Notes under the pieces: generated by a model
The model's input: only the letters and a program-made list of their open reading frames with translations
Databases searched by the model: none
Told to the model about the DNA's origin: nothing
Made by a program: the position numbers and the translations under genes
Assembly (NCBI RefSeq): GCF_001595985.1
Contig: NZ_LOJJ01000001.1
Span: forward strand, 248,001-312,000
From: Polynucleobacter sinensis
GTDB taxonomy: Bacteria > Pseudomonadota > Gammaproteobacteria > Burkholderiales > Burkholderiaceae
Length of the DNA stretch: 64,000 nt
Direction: 5' to 3'
In this document: in pieces, positions 11,205 through 20,323 of the stretch
Layout: every line of letters begins with the position of its first letter
Position numbering within the stretch: position 1 is the stretch's first letter

Positions 11205-11861
11205 ATGAGCTTAGGCTTAATCGGTCGCAAGATCGGCATGACCCGTCTATTTACGGACGAAGGGGAAGCGATTCCTGTAACCGTAATCGACGTGAGCGAC
11301 AACAGGGTTGCTCAAATCAAGACCCAGGCAACTGATGGCTATGATGCTATCCAGTTGGCACATGGCACACGTAGAGCTACACGCGTTACCAAATCAATGG
11401 CTGGACACTTTGCTAAAGCAGGTGTGATGGCTGGTAATGCACTCAATGAATTCCCGTTGGACGCAGCAAAAATTGCAGAAATGACAGCCGGACAAGTTAT
11501 TCCAGCTGAAGCTGCATTTACGGCTGGTCAAAAAGTGGACGTGCAAGGCGTAACAATTGGTAAGGGCTATGCCGGTACCATCAAGCGCTATCACTTCGCT
11601 TCAGGACGCGCATCACACGGTAACTCACGTTCACATAACGTGCCAGGTTCTATCGGTATGGCGCAAGATCCAGGTCGTGTTTTCCCAGGTAAGCGCATGA
11701 CGGGCCACCTTGGTGACGTTACACGTACAGTTCAAAATTTAGTCATCGCACGCATTGATGCAGAACGCAATCTCATCATGGTTAAAGGCGCTATTCCAGG
11801 CGCCCCAGGCGGTAAAGTTATTGTTACTCCAGCGGTGAAAACACCGCTGAAGAAGAAATAA
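11205..11861 (+). CDS. rplC: 50S ribosomal protein L3
   Basis: L3 is an early-assembling 50S protein whose loop approaches the peptidyl transferase centre. The product is 218 residues, [16 protein letters not shown] onward. An ATG six bases upstream (11199) is also in frame, but the TGGAG ribosome binding site at 11193-11197 ends one base before it and seven before 11205, so 11205 is preferred. The [20 protein letters not shown] segment, which includes the methylated glutamine region, is intact. First gene of the S10 cluster after the promoter at 11031-11059. Confidence 0.98.
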   Translation: MSLGLIGRKIGMTRLFTDEGEAIPVTVIDVSDNRVAQIKTQATDGYDAIQLAHGTRRATRVTKSMAGHFAKAGVMAGNALNEFPLDAAKIAEMTAGQVIPAEAAFTAGQKVDVQGVTIGKGYAGTIKRYHFASGRASHGNSRSHNVPGSIGMAQDPGRVFPGKRMTGHLGDVTRTVQNLVIARIDAERNLIMVKGAIPGAPGGKVIVTPAVKTPLKKK

Positions 11862-11873
11862 GGAGAGCGAATT

Positions 11874-12494
11874 ATGGAACTTAAGCTTCTCCAAGATAAC
11901 GGAACTTTAGGTGCAGGCGTTCAAGCCTCTCCAGAAGTATTCGAACGTGAATATAACGAAGCGTTGGTGCACCAAGTTGTAGTTGCTTACCAAGCAAATG
12001 CACGCAGTGGTAACCGCGCACAAAAAGACCGTGAGCAAGTTAAGCACACAACCAAAAAGCCTTGGCGTCAAAAAGGTACTGGTCGTGCGCGTGCTGGTAT
12101 GAGCTCTTCCCCGCTGTGGCGTGGAGGTGGTCGCATATTCCCGAATTCTCCAGAAGAGAATTTCAGCCAAAAAGTAAATAAGAAAATGTACCGCGCTGGT
12201 ATGAGATCAATTCTGTCTCAGTTGGCACGCGAAGGTCGTTTGAATGTGGTTGATCAATTCAATCTTGATGCTCCAAAGACTAAAGTTTTAGCTGACAAAG
12301 TTAAAGCAATGGGCTTGGATTCAGTCTTGATTATTGTTGATCAAGTTAGCGAGAATTTGTACTTGGCATCACGTAACCTGCATAAGGTTGCTGTATGTGA
12401 GCCACAGCACGCTGATCCATTAGCTTTGGTTCAATACAAAAAAGTATTGGTAAGCAAAGCTGCGATCGCGAAAATTGAGGAGTTGCTGAAATGA
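11874..12494 (+). CDS. rplD: 50S ribosomal protein L4
   Basis: L4 binds domain I of 23S rRNA and lines the exit tunnel with an extended loop, visible here as [20 protein letters not shown]. The 206-residue length is standard. In E. coli it represses its own operon by binding the S10 leader and helping termination there. AAGGAG lies at 11861-11866, ahead of the ATG. The gene overlaps rplW by four bases (ATGA), so translation is coupled. Confidence 0.99.
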   Translation: MELKLLQDNGTLGAGVQASPEVFEREYNEALVHQVVVAYQANARSGNRAQKDREQVKHTTKKPWRQKGTGRARAGMSSSPLWRGGGRIFPNSPEENFSQKVNKKMYRAGMRSILSQLAREGRLNVVDQFNLDAPKTKVLADKVKAMGLDSVLIIVDQVSENLYLASRNLHKVAVCEPQHADPLALVQYKKVLVSKAAIAKIEELLK

Positions 12495-12805
12495 GCCAAG
12501 TCCGTAAAAACGATCACAACTTGATGAAGGTTCTGCTTGGACCGGTTATCTCTGAGAAAGCCACTATGGTTGCAGAGAAAAACGAACAAGTGGTATTCCA
12601 GGTTACACGCGACGCTAATAAGAGCGATGTAAAACAAGCAGTTGAATTGCTCTTCAAGGTGCAAGTTGACTCTGTTCAAATCGTGAATCAAAAGGGTAAG
12701 CCAAAGCGCTATGGCCGTTTTGAAGGTCGCCGTGACCACACCAAGAAGGCCTACGTCAGTTTGAAGCCAGGTCAAGAAATTAACTTTGAAGCGGAGGCGA
12801 ATTAA
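12491..12805 (+). CDS. rplW: 50S ribosomal protein L23
   Basis: L23 lies at the polypeptide exit and docks trigger factor and signal recognition particle. The 104-residue product starts [20 protein letters not shown] and has the usual [10 protein letters not shown] motif. It overlaps the rplD stop by four bases and is followed by rplB after two bases, both typical of a tightly coupled S10 operon. Confidence 0.98.
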   Translation: MSQVRKNDHNLMKVLLGPVISEKATMVAEKNEQVVFQVTRDANKSDVKQAVELLFKVQVDSVQIVNQKGKPKRYGRFEGRRDHTKKAYVSLKPGQEINFEAEAN

Positions 12806-12807
12806 TC

Positions 12808-13638
12808 ATGCCTTTGATGAAGACAAAACCGACCTCACCAGGTCGTCGCTCAATGGTCAAGGTGGTAAATCCTGACCTGCATAAAGGTAAACCTTTTGCA
12901 GCGTTGGTAGAGCCACAGTTCCAAAAAGCAGGTCGTAATAATAATGGTCACATCACTACCCGTCATAAGGGTGGTGGTCATAAGCATCACTATCGTGTTG
13001 TTGATTTCAAGCGCAACGATAAAGACGGTATTCCGGCAAAAGTTGAACGCTTGGAATACGACCCAAACCGTAGTGCAAATATTGCATTGATCGTGTTTGC
13101 GGATGGTGAGCGTCGTTACATCCTTGCTGCAAAAGGCATGACTGTTGGTCAGGCATTGATGAGCGGTTCAGAAGCCCCAATCAAGTCTGGTAACAATTTG
13201 CCAATTCGCAATATTCCAGTTGGTAGCACGATTCACTGTGTAGAGATGTTGCCTGGCAAAGGTGCGCAAATTGCACGCTCTGCTGGTGGCTCTGCAGTAC
13301 TGCTAGCCCGTGAAGGCGTATACGCTCAGGTGCGTTTGCGTTCTGGTGAAGTACGTCGTATTTTGATCGATTGCCGCGCCACTATTGGTGAAGTTGGTAA
13401 TGAAGAGCACAGCTTGCGTCAAATTGGTAAAGCTGGTGCAAATCGCTGGCGTGGTATTCGCCCAACCGTACGCGGTGTGGCAATGAACCCAGTAGATCAC
13501 CCACACGGTGGTGGTGAAGGTAGAACTGGCGAAGGCCGTGTACCTGTATCCCCATGGGGCACACCAACCAAAGGTTATCGTACACGTCGCAATAAGCGTA
13601 CAACTTCGATGATCGTTCAACGTCGTCAAAAACGTTAA
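12808..13638 (+). CDS. rplB: 50S ribosomal protein L2
   Basis: L2 is a primary 23S rRNA binder needed for subunit association and peptidyl transfer. The 276-residue product is full length; the [12 protein letters not shown] segment with the conserved histidine and the basic C-terminal tail ([12 protein letters not shown]) are present. It has a short [17 protein letters not shown]-terminus. Within the S10 operon between rplW and rpsS. Confidence 0.99.
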   Translation: MPLMKTKPTSPGRRSMVKVVNPDLHKGKPFAALVEPQFQKAGRNNNGHITTRHKGGGHKHHYRVVDFKRNDKDGIPAKVERLEYDPNRSANIALIVFADGERRYILAAKGMTVGQALMSGSEAPIKSGNNLPIRNIPVGSTIHCVEMLPGKGAQIARSAGGSAVLLAREGVYAQVRLRSGEVRRILIDCRATIGEVGNEEHSLRQIGKAGANRWRGIRPTVRGVAMNPVDHPHGGGEGRTGEGRVPVSPWGTPTKGYRTRRNKRTTSMIVQRRQKR

Positions 13639-13657
13639 GCGATAAGGATAAATAGAT

Positions 13658-13936
13658 ATGACACGTTCAGCTAAAAAAGGCCCATTTTGCGACGCCAGCT
13701 TAGTAAAAAAAGTTGAAGTTGCACAAGCCAACAAAGACAAAAAGCCGATTAAAACTTGGTCACGCCGTTCAACAATCCTCCCAGACTTTATTGGTCTGAC
13801 GATTGCTGTGCATAACGGTCGTCAACACGTTCCGGTATATGTATCAGAAAACATGGTGGGTCATAAGTTAGGCGAATTTGCCTTGACCCGTACTTTCAAA
13901 GGTCACGCTGCTGACAAGAAAGTAACGAAGAAGTAA
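13658..13936 (+). CDS. rpsS: 30S ribosomal protein S19
   Basis: S19 sits in the head of the 30S subunit with S13 and contacts the A-site tRNA and the 50S subunit through a bridge. The 92-residue protein starts [16 protein letters not shown], with the family pattern [13 protein letters not shown] and a basic end. It follows rplB by 19 bases; rplV starts ten bases after its stop. Confidence 0.99.
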   Translation: MTRSAKKGPFCDASLVKKVEVAQANKDKKPIKTWSRRSTILPDFIGLTIAVHNGRQHVPVYVSENMVGHKLGEFALTRTFKGHAADKKVTKK

Positions 13937-13946
13937 GGGGATGATG

Positions 13947-14276
13947 ATGGAAGTTAAAGCTATTCACAAGGGCGCCCGCATTTCTGCGCAAAAGACACGT
14001 TTGGTCGCTGATCAAATCCGTGGTTTGCCAATTGCTCGCGCTATGAACATTTTGAATTTCAGCCCCAAGAAAGCTGCCTTCATTGTGAAAAAAGTGGTTG
14101 AGTCTGCAATGGCCAATGCTGAACACAATAAGGGCGCTGATATTGATGAGCTCAAGGTTTCAACAATTATTGTTGATAAAGGTACTTCCTTGAAGCGCTT
14201 CACAGCACGCGCTAAGGGTCGTGGTAATCAAATCGAAAAACAAACATGTCACATTACCGTGACCTTGAGTAACTAA
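13947..14276 (+). CDS. rplV: 50S ribosomal protein L22
   Basis: L22 has a long hairpin lining the exit tunnel near the macrolide-binding site. The product is 109 residues, [16 protein letters not shown]. Three in-frame ATG codons lie in a row (13941, 13944, 13947); the AAGGGG ribosome binding site ends at 13940, so the third ATG has the right spacing and matches the usual N-terminus. The tunnel-loop segment ([18 protein letters not shown]) is intact without insertions. Confidence 0.98.
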   Translation: MEVKAIHKGARISAQKTRLVADQIRGLPIARAMNILNFSPKKAAFIVKKVVESAMANAEHNKGADIDELKVSTIIVDKGTSLKRFTARAKGRGNQIEKQTCHITVTLSN

Positions 14277-14284
14277 GGAAAGAT

Positions 14285-15103
14285 ATGGGACAAAAGATAA
14301 ACCCAACCGGATTCCGACTCGCGGTAACGAAGAACTGGACATCACGCTGGTATGCAAACAATGTTGACTTCTCTAAGATGCTTAAAGAGGACGTAGATGT
14401 CCGTCTTTATCTCAAGAAGAAGTTAAAAAATGCATCAGTTAGTAAGGTAGTAATCGAGCGACCTGCAAAGAACGCACGTATCACTATTTATAGCTCACGC
14501 CCAGGCGTTGTAATCGGTAAAAAGGGTGAAGATATTGAAGTACTCCGTCGCGAATTACAAAAGCGTATGGGTGTTCCAGTTCACGTGAATATCGAAGAAA
14601 TTCGTAAGCCTGAAGTTGATGCTCAATTGATTGCTGATTCAATTACACAGCAGCTTGAAAAGCGCATTATGTTCCGCCGCGCAATGAAGCGCGCAATGCA
14701 AAATGCAATGCGTCTTGGCGCACAAGGGATCAAGATCATGTCTTCTGGTCGCTTAAACGGCGCAGAAATTGCTCGTCGCGAATGGTACCGTGAAGGTCGC
14801 GTTCCACTTCATACATTGAAGGCTGATATTGATTACGCCACTTCAGAAGCGGAAACAACATACGGCATCATCGGTGTAAAAGTCTGGGTTTACAAGGGCG
14901 ATACATTGGGTCGTGGTGCTGATGCTGCAGCAGTTGTAGCAGAGCCAGCAGCCGAAGAGAAGAAGCCACGTCGCGCACCATCTAAAACAGCTGCTCGCAA
15001 ACCAGCAGGTGAAGACAAGCCATTAGTGGCTGCTAAACCGGCGGTGAAGCGTGTACGCAAAGTCGTAGAAGCTACAGCTGATACGCAGAAGTCAGGAGAG
15101 TAA
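14285..15103 (+). CDS. rpsC: 30S ribosomal protein S3, with long C-terminal tail
   Basis: S3 forms part of the mRNA entry channel and its helicase activity. The KH domain shows the [18 protein letters not shown] pattern. At 272 residues it is about 40 longer than E. coli S3; the extra length is a C-terminal tail after residue 215 rich in Ala, Lys, Arg and Pro ([20 protein letters not shown]). Such basic low-complexity tails are common on betaproteobacterial S3. Eight bases separate it from rplV and two from rplP. Confidence 0.98.
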   Translation: MGQKINPTGFRLAVTKNWTSRWYANNVDFSKMLKEDVDVRLYLKKKLKNASVSKVVIERPAKNARITIYSSRPGVVIGKKGEDIEVLRRELQKRMGVPVHVNIEEIRKPEVDAQLIADSITQQLEKRIMFRRAMKRAMQNAMRLGAQGIKIMSSGRLNGAEIARREWYREGRVPLHTLKADIDYATSEAETTYGIIGVKVWVYKGDTLGRGADAAAVVAEPAAEEKKPRRAPSKTAARKPAGEDKPLVAAKPAVKRVRKVVEATADTQKSGE

Positions 15104-15105
15104 GC

Positions 15106-15519
15106 ATGCTACAACCAAAGCGTCGTAAGTATCGCAAGGAACAAAAAGGTCGCAATACTGGCGTGGCAACACGTGGTAGTTCAGTAGCCTTTGGTGACTT
15201 TGGCTTGAAAGCCGTTGGTCGCGGTCGTTTGACAGCGCGTCAGATTGAATCTGCACGACGCGCAATGACCCGTCACATTAAGCGTGGTGGACGTATCTGG
15301 ATCCGAATTTTCCCAGATAAGCCGATTTCACAAAAACCAGCTGAAGTACGTATGGGTAACGGTAAAGGTAATCCAGAGTACTACGTAGCTGAAATTCAAC
15401 CGGGCAAAGTACTGTACGAGATGGACGGTGTTGATGAGCAATTGGCGCGTGAAGCATTCAAGCTTGCTGCTGCTAAGTTGCCACTGCAAACCACTTTCGT
15501 GATTCGCCACTTAGGTTGA
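15106..15519 (+). CDS. rplP: 50S ribosomal protein L16
   Basis: L16 organises the A-site region of the 50S subunit and contacts aminoacyl-tRNA. The product is 137 residues, starting [16 protein letters not shown], with the conserved [20 protein letters not shown] and the C-terminal [10 protein letters not shown]. Two bases after the rpsC stop. Confidence 0.99.
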   Translation: MLQPKRRKYRKEQKGRNTGVATRGSSVAFGDFGLKAVGRGRLTARQIESARRAMTRHIKRGGRIWIRIFPDKPISQKPAEVRMGNGKGNPEYYVAEIQPGKVLYEMDGVDEQLAREAFKLAAAKLPLQTTFVIRHLG

Positions 15520-15533
15520 TCGGGATAGAGATT

Positions 15534-15728
15534 ATGAAAAAGACAGAATTAGCATCTAAAGATCTGGTTGCCTTGAATGCAGAATTAACAGAGTTATTGA
15601 AGACAGGCTTCAAACTCCGTATGCAAAAAGGCACACAGCAACTCACTAATACCAGCCAATTGGGTAAGAATAAGCGCGACATCGCTCGTGTAAAGACTTT
15701 CATTACCCAAAAAACTGCACAGAAATAA
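15534..15728 (+). CDS. rpmC: 50S ribosomal protein L29
   Basis: Small two-helix protein at the tunnel exit next to L23. It has 64 residues, [20 protein letters not shown]. The frame is open 18 bases further upstream to a TTG overlapping the rplP stop, but the GGGATAGAG ribosome binding site and family alignment support ATG at 15534. The conserved [10 protein letters not shown] and [11 protein letters not shown] segments are present. Confidence 0.97.
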   Translation: MKKTELASKDLVALNAELTELLKTGFKLRMQKGTQQLTNTSQLGKNKRDIARVKTFITQKTAQK

Positions 15729-15740
15729 GGAAAAAGGGAT

Positions 15741-16010
15741 ATGACAGAATTATCTAAACCCTTGCGCCGCACCCTGGTGGGTCGTGTCGTTAGCGACAAA
15801 ATGCAAAAAACTGTGACTGTGCTAGTTGAGCGCCAAGTAAAACATGCGCTTTATGGCAAATATGTTGGACAGTCCAAAAAATACCACGCTCATGACGAAG
15901 CTGGTCAATACAAGATGGGTGATACCGTTGAAATTGCTGAATCTAAGCCAATTTCACGCACTAAATCTTGGGTAGTGACCCGTTTAGTAGAGGCTTCAAA
16001 GGGTATTTAA
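15741..16010 (+). CDS. rpsQ: 30S ribosomal protein S17
   Basis: S17 is a primary 16S rRNA binding protein with an OB fold. It has 89 residues and begins [20 protein letters not shown]; the [13 protein letters not shown] strand is diagnostic. Last gene of the S10 operon. A terminator-like hairpin starts nine bases after the stop, marking the boundary with the spc operon. Confidence 0.99.
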   Translation: MTELSKPLRRTLVGRVVSDKMQKTVTVLVERQVKHALYGKYVGQSKKYHAHDEAGQYKMGDTVEIAESKPISRTKSWVVTRLVEASKGI

Positions 16011-16019
16011 AGAAATATT

Positions 16020-16058
16020 AGGGATTTTGGCGAACTTTCTTGCCAAATCCCTGTTTTG
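16020..16058 (+). terminator. Terminator-like hairpin after rpsQ
   Basis: AGGGATTT-T-GGC (16020-16031, one bulged T) pairs with GCCAAATCCCT (16042-16052), 10-base loop, then GTTTTG. The T tract is short, so partial read-through into the spc operon is likely. Its loop and right arm carry the -35 box of the rplN promoter. Confidence 0.65.
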
Positions 16059-16069
16059 CGTAGTAGAAT
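16040..16069 (+). promoter_or_regulatory. Sigma70-type promoter for the spc operon (rplN)
   Basis: TTGCCA (16040-16045), 18-base spacer, TAGAAT (16064-16069). Same -35 as the rplC promoter and same -10 as the rpsL and rplC promoters. Predicted start near 16076, giving a leader of about 120 bases. Confidence 0.55.
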
Positions 16070-16074
16070 AGAAG

Positions 16075-16110
16075 GCTTCTCTGGTTTTATTGGGAGAAGC
16101 AGTGTTTTTT
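16075..16110 (+). promoter_or_regulatory. Possible attenuator at the start of the rplN leader
   Basis: GCTTCTC (16075-16081), 12-base loop, GAGAAGC (16094-16100), AGTG, then TTTTTT (16105-16110). A terminator-shaped element lying at the very start of the predicted transcript. A second hairpin, GGGTTTTA (16121-16128) with TAAAGCCC (16137-16144) including one G-U pair, follows it. Control by a ribosomal protein or by growth rate is possible but is inference. Confidence 0.5.
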
Positions 16111-16196
16111 CATTAATTCCGGGTTTTAGCTTTCGTTAAAGCCCATAGACGGAACCAAGACTGTTTGCCTTTGGCCAACAAGTTGGGGATTAGAAA

Positions 16197-16565
16197 ATGA
16201 TTCAGACCGAAAGTAGATTACAGGTCGCCGATAACACAGGCGCCAGTGAAGTTTTGTGCATCAAGGTATTGGGCGGCTCTAAGCGTCGTTACGCCAGTAT
16301 TGGTGATGTCATCAAAGTTAGCGTGAAATCCGCTGCTCCACGTGGCCGTGTAAAAAAAGGTGATATTTACAACGCCGTAGTAGTGAGAACTGCTAAAGGT
16401 GTTCGCCGTCCAGATGGTTCATTGATTAAATTCGATGCAAACGCTGCGGTATTGCTCAACGCTAAGTTAGAGCCAATTGGCACACGTATCTTTGGACCAG
16501 TCACACGCGAACTGCGTACTGAGAAGTTCATGAAGATCGTTTCTCTCGCCCCCGAAGTTATTTAA
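16197..16565 (+). CDS. rplN: 50S ribosomal protein L14
   Basis: L14 lies at the subunit interface and forms bridges with 16S rRNA. It has 122 residues, [20 protein letters not shown], standard throughout. First gene of the spc operon, preceded by a leader with two hairpins and a promoter on the rpsQ terminator. Confidence 0.99.
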   Translation: MIQTESRLQVADNTGASEVLCIKVLGGSKRRYASIGDVIKVSVKSAAPRGRVKKGDIYNAVVVRTAKGVRRPDGSLIKFDANAAVLLNAKLEPIGTRIFGPVTRELRTEKFMKIVSLAPEVI

Positions 16566-16574
16566 GAGGCTGAT

Positions 16575-16883
16575 ATGAAAAAGATTCGTAAAGGTGATTC
16601 CGTAGTTCTGTTGACTGGCCGCGATAAAGGCAAGCAAGGAACTGTTACAGCCGTTCTCGAGAACAAGTTAGTTATCGAGGGCGTGAATATTTATAAAAAG
16701 AGCGTTAAGCCAAATCCTGCAGCTGGTGTTACTGGCGGCATGATTGACAAGACGATGCCTGTTCACATTTCTAATGTGGCTTTGGTTGACGGTAACGGCA
16801 AACCATCACGTGTTGGTATCAAACTCGTTGACGGTAAAAAACAGCGTTTCCTCAAAACCACTGGCGCAACTTTAAGCGCATAA
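16575..16883 (+). CDS. rplX: 50S ribosomal protein L24
   Basis: Assembly initiator for the 50S subunit, located near the exit tunnel. It has 102 residues with an N-terminal KOW motif ([20 protein letters not shown]). The start follows rplN by nine bases with an AAGAGGCTGAT ribosome binding region. Confidence 0.98.
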   Translation: MKKIRKGDSVVLLTGRDKGKQGTVTAVLENKLVIEGVNIYKKSVKPNPAAGVTGGMIDKTMPVHISNVALVDGNGKPSRVGIKLVDGKKQRFLKTTGATLSA

Positions 16884-16899
16884 GGGGCAGGGAGAAATT

Positions 16900-17442
16900 A
16901 TGAGCACACGTTTTCAAGAACATTATCAATCTAAAGTTGTTGCAGATTTGATTGCCAAGTTTGGTTACAAGTCTGTAATGGAGGTTCCACGTATCACTAA
17001 GGTAACCCTGAATATGGGTTTAGGCGATGCTGTGAACGACAAGAAAATTATCGAAAATGCAGTTGGTGATTTGACTAAAGTTGCAGGCCAAAAGCCAGTA
17101 GTAACTAAAGCTAAAAAAGCGATTGCAGGCTTCAAAATTCGTCAAGGCTACCCAATCGGTGCCATGGTCACATTGCGTGGTGCACGCATGTACGAATTCT
17201 TGGATCGTTTCGTTACTGTTGCATTGCCACGCGTACGCGACTTCCGCGGTATCTCTGGTAAAGCATTTGACGGCCGTGGTAACTACAACATTGGCGTTAA
17301 AGAGCAGATCATTTTCCCTGAAATCGAATACGACAAAATTGATGCCCTTCGTGGTCTCAATATCAGTATTACGACGACCGCTAAGACTGACGAAGAAGCA
17401 AAAGCTTTGTTAGCAGCGTTCAAATTCCCTTTCCGCAATTAA
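16900..17442 (+). CDS. rplE: 50S ribosomal protein L5
   Basis: L5 binds 5S rRNA and forms a bridge to the 30S head protein S13. It has 180 residues, with the conserved [18 protein letters not shown] and the glycine-rich [20 protein letters not shown]. Part of the spc operon between rplX and rpsN. Confidence 0.99.
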   Translation: MSTRFQEHYQSKVVADLIAKFGYKSVMEVPRITKVTLNMGLGDAVNDKKIIENAVGDLTKVAGQKPVVTKAKKAIAGFKIRQGYPIGAMVTLRGARMYEFLDRFVTVALPRVRDFRGISGKAFDGRGNYNIGVKEQIIFPEIEYDKIDALRGLNISITTTAKTDEEAKALLAAFKFPFRN

Positions 17443-17451
17443 GAGGCTAAC

Positions 17452-17757
17452 GTGGCAAAACTATCCCTAATTGAGCGCGAGAATAAGCGCGCAAAAACTG
17501 TAGAGAAGTACGCTGTAAAGCGTGCTGAACTCAAGGCAATCATCGCTGATCAATCACGCAGCGATGAAGAGCGCTATGAAGCTCGCTTGAAGCTACAGGC
17601 ACTTCCACGTAACGCAAGCCCGATTCGTCAAAGAAATCGTTGTTCATTAACCGGTCGTCCACGTGGCACATTCCGTAAGTTCGGTTTGGCTCGTAGCAAG
17701 ATTCGTGAAATCGCCTTCCGTGGCGAAATCCCCGGTTTAACCAAGGCCAGCTGGTAA
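17452..17757 (+). CDS. rpsN: 30S ribosomal protein S14 (zinc-free type)
   Basis: S14 completes the head of the 30S subunit. The start is GTG, with AAGAGG upstream ([15 protein letters not shown] after initiation). The length is 101 residues, the long type without the two CxxC zinc pairs: the C-terminal domain reads [19 protein letters not shown]. In many bacteria this form lacks zinc dependence. Between rplE and rpsH as in E. coli. Confidence 0.98.
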   Translation: MAKLSLIERENKRAKTVEKYAVKRAELKAIIADQSRSDEERYEARLKLQALPRNASPIRQRNRCSLTGRPRGTFRKFGLARSKIREIAFRGEIPGLTKASW

Positions 17758-17781
17758 GCGGCGAAAGAATTAGGAGAACTC

Positions 17782-18177
17782 ATGAGTATCAGCGATCCAA
17801 TCGCCGACATGTTGACCCGGATCCGCAATGCGCAAGCAGTGCAGAAACCAGTAGTCATGATGCCGTCGTCAAAAGTTAAAGTAGCTATTGCAAAAGTCTT
17901 GCAGGATGAAGGCTATATCGATAGTTTTGAAATCAAAGGTGAGGCAGCTAAGCCAGTGCTACACATTGAACTCAAATACTATGCAGGCCGTCCTGTTATT
18001 GAGCGTATTGACCGTGTTTCAACACCAAGTCTGCGCATCTATAAAGGCCGCCACGACATTCCAGAAGTAATGAATGGCTTAGGCATTGCAATTATTTCAA
18101 CCCCACAAGGCGTAATGACAGACCGCAAAGCACGTGCAAACGGCGTTGGTGGCGAAGTTATTTGCTACGTCGCGTAA
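17782..18177 (+). CDS. rpsH: 30S ribosomal protein S8
   Basis: S8 is a primary binder of the central domain of 16S rRNA; in E. coli it also represses the spc operon by binding the rplE region of the mRNA. It has 131 residues, [18 protein letters not shown], and ends [11 protein letters not shown]. Preceded by AGGAGA. No mimic of the 16S site was recognised in the upstream genes by eye. Confidence 0.99.
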   Translation: MSISDPIADMLTRIRNAQAVQKPVVMMPSSKVKVAIAKVLQDEGYIDSFEIKGEAAKPVLHIELKYYAGRPVIERIDRVSTPSLRIYKGRHDIPEVMNGLGIAIISTPQGVMTDRKARANGVGGEVICYVA

Positions 18178-18187
18178 GGAGAGAAAT

Positions 18188-18721
18188 ATGTCCCGCGTTG
18201 GTAAATCACCTATTCCAGTCCCAAAGGGCGCTGAAATCAGCATCAACGGTGCAAACATTACTGTTAAGGGTCCATTAGGGACTTTGACACATAACTTGCA
18301 TCCTTCTGTTGGCTTGAAACAAGAAGATGGCGTATTGACAGTTGTTTTAAATAATGACACACCAGAAGCTGGTGCACAGTCAGGTACTGCCCGCGCTTTA
18401 GTAAACAACATGGTTGTTGGCGTAACTACCGGCTTTGAGCGCAAGCTCAGCTTGGTAGGCGTTGGTTACCGTGCTGCTGCTCAAGGCGAAACATTGAAGT
18501 TACAGTTAGGTTTCTCACACGACATTATTTACAACCTACCAAAGGGTGTAAAAGCTGAGACCCCAACTCAAACTGAAATCATTATCAAAGGTTCCAACAA
18601 GCAACAAGTTGGCCAGGTTGCAGCTGAAGTTCGCGCATATCGTTCACCAGAGCCATACAAAGGCAAAGGCGTTCGCTACGTGGATGAAGTTGTACATCTG
18701 AAAGAAACTAAGAAGAAGTAA
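18188..18721 (+). CDS. rplF: 50S ribosomal protein L6
   Basis: L6 lies near the sarcin-ricin loop and the factor-binding centre. It has 177 residues starting [17 protein letters not shown]; an in-frame extension into rpsH was rejected because AGGAGAGAA precedes this ATG. The C-terminal signature [14 protein letters not shown] is intact. Confidence 0.99.
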   Translation: MSRVGKSPIPVPKGAEISINGANITVKGPLGTLTHNLHPSVGLKQEDGVLTVVLNNDTPEAGAQSGTARALVNNMVVGVTTGFERKLSLVGVGYRAAAQGETLKLQLGFSHDIIYNLPKGVKAETPTQTEIIIKGSNKQQVGQVAAEVRAYRSPEPYKGKGVRYVDEVVHLKETKKK

Positions 18722-18734
18722 GCGAGATTAGAAA

Positions 18735-19088
18735 ATGAATAAAGACGAATCCAGACAAAGACGTGCTCGGCAGACTCGTATTCGCATTGCTGAAGCATTG
18801 GCAAATCGCTTAACAGTTATCCGTAGCAATTCACATATTTCTGCTCAGGTATATAGCCCATGCGGAACCAAAGTTGTGGCAGCTGCCTCATCTATGGAAA
18901 AAGAATTGCGACAAGCAATCAAAAACGGCGGCAACGCTGAAGCGGCTAAACAAATCGGCAAATTAGTTGCTGAGCGTGCTGTCAAGGCAGGCGTTGTTGA
19001 TGTTGCTTTTGATCGTTCCGGTCATCGTTACCACGGCCGTATTAAGGCCTTAGCTGAAGCTGCGCGTGAAGCCGGCCTGAAGTTCTAA
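18735..19088 (+). CDS. rplR: 50S ribosomal protein L18
   Basis: L18 binds 5S rRNA together with L5 and carries it into the 50S subunit. It has 117 residues with a basic N-terminus ([18 protein letters not shown]) and the family ending [20 protein letters not shown]. Fourteen bases after rplF. Confidence 0.98.
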   Translation: MNKDESRQRRARQTRIRIAEALANRLTVIRSNSHISAQVYSPCGTKVVAAASSMEKELRQAIKNGGNAEAAKQIGKLVAERAVKAGVVDVAFDRSGHRYHGRIKALAEAAREAGLKF

Positions 19089-19106
19089 TAGGGTTTAGGA
19101 AAAAAC

Positions 19107-19625
19107 ATGGCAAAAATGCAAACCAAGATGCAAAACGAAGAGCGTGATGATGGTCTTCGCGAGAAGATGATTGCTGTTAATCGTGTAACTAAAGTGGTTA
19201 AGGGTGGTCGTATTCTCGGCTTCGCTGCGCTCACAGTAGTTGGCGATGGCGATGGTCGTATCGGCATGGGTAAAGGTAAATCAAAAGAAGTTCCAGTTGC
19301 AGTTCAAAAGGCAATGGATGAAGCACGTCGCAAGATGATCAAAGTTTCCTTGCGTAAAGGTACTTTGCAGCACACTGTGATTGGTAAGCATGGCGCATCA
19401 CGCGTGATGATTTCCCCTGCTAAAGACGGTACTGGCGTGATCGCTGGTGGCCCAATGCGCGCAATTTTCGATGTAATGGGTGTAACTAACGTTGTTGCCA
19501 AGTCACTTGGTTCAACAAACCCTTACAACATGGTTCGTGCAACGATTGATGGCTTGAGCAAGATGAGCACTCCTTCTGAAATTGCTGCTAAGCGCGGTAA
19601 ATCAGTTGAAGAGATTCTCGGCTAA
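19107..19625 (+). CDS. rpsE: 30S ribosomal protein S5
   Basis: S5 contributes to translational fidelity and to the mRNA entry helicase with S3 and S4. It has 172 residues; the double-stranded-RNA-binding fold starts at [18 protein letters not shown], with the conserved [17 protein letters not shown]. The loop linked to spectinomycin resistance (VTKVVKGGR) has the wild-type pattern. Confidence 0.99.
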   Translation: MAKMQTKMQNEERDDGLREKMIAVNRVTKVVKGGRILGFAALTVVGDGDGRIGMGKGKSKEVPVAVQKAMDEARRKMIKVSLRKGTLQHTVIGKHGASRVMISPAKDGTGVIAGGPMRAIFDVMGVTNVVAKSLGSTNPYNMVRATIDGLSKMSTPSEIAAKRGKSVEEILG

Positions 19626-19649
19626 GACCAAAAGATTAGGAATCTATAA

Positions 19650-19838
19650 ATGACAACATCTAACTCCAAAGTCAAACTGCAATTAGTACGCAGCTTGATC
19701 GGCACACGCGAAAGCCACCGTGCAACTGTTCGTGGTTTAGGTCTCGGACGTATCAATTCAGTTTCTGAATTGGAAGACACTCCAGCTGTTCGCGGAATGA
19801 TTAATAAAGTTTCTTATCTAGTTAAAGTCATTGGCTAA
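19650..19838 (+). CDS. rpmD: 50S ribosomal protein L30
   Basis: Small 50S protein, 62 residues, with the family pattern [20 protein letters not shown] followed by the conserved [13 protein letters not shown]. It lies between rpsE and rplO. L30 is absent from some bacterial lineages but usual in betaproteobacteria. Confidence 0.98.
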   Translation: MTTSNSKVKLQLVRSLIGTRESHRATVRGLGLGRINSVSELEDTPAVRGMINKVSYLVKVIG

Positions 19839-19865
19839 TAACTAGCAAGTAAATAGGCGAAGAAT

Positions 19866-20306
19866 ATGCAACTCAATACACTAAAACCCGCAGAGGGATC
19901 CAAGAAAAACCGTCGTCGCGTTGGACGCGGCATCGGTTCAGGTCTTGGTAAAACTGCTGGCCGCGGTCACAAAGGTCAAAAATCACGTTCCGGCGGATTC
20001 CACAAGGTTGGATTCGAGGGCGGTCAAATGCCAATGTATCGTCGTTTGCCAAAACGTGGTTTCGTATCTTTGACACGTCGTCACGTTGGTCAAATCACAT
20101 TGAATGACTTGGCAAAAATCAATTTGCCAGAAGTTGATCTCTTGGTATTGAAAGCCCATGGTTTTGCTGGAGAGCAAATCAATTCTGTAAAAGTGATCAA
20201 AACTGGCGAACTCAAAATTGCTGTAACCCTCAAGGGCATTACAGCAACTGCCGGCGCAAAAGCAGCTATTGAAGCGGCTGGCGGTAAATTGGTTGAATTG
20301 GCTTAA
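19866..20306 (+). CDS. rplO: 50S ribosomal protein L15
   Basis: Late-assembling 50S protein. It has 146 residues; the glycine and arginine-rich N-terminal extension ([19 protein letters not shown]) that threads into 23S rRNA is clear, followed by the globular domain. Eighteen bases before secY, with which it is usually co-transcribed. Confidence 0.99.
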   Translation: MQLNTLKPAEGSKKNRRRVGRGIGSGLGKTAGRGHKGQKSRSGGFHKVGFEGGQMPMYRRLPKRGFVSLTRRHVGQITLNDLAKINLPEVDLLVLKAHGFAGEQINSVKVIKTGELKIAVTLKGITATAGAKAAIEAAGGKLVELA

Positions 20307-20323
20307 TTGGTTTTAAGTTAAAG

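Noticed and set aside
13941..13946. Earlier start codons for rplV (two extra ATG)
   Set aside because: They abut the ribosome binding site directly; 13947 has correct spacing and matches the family start.
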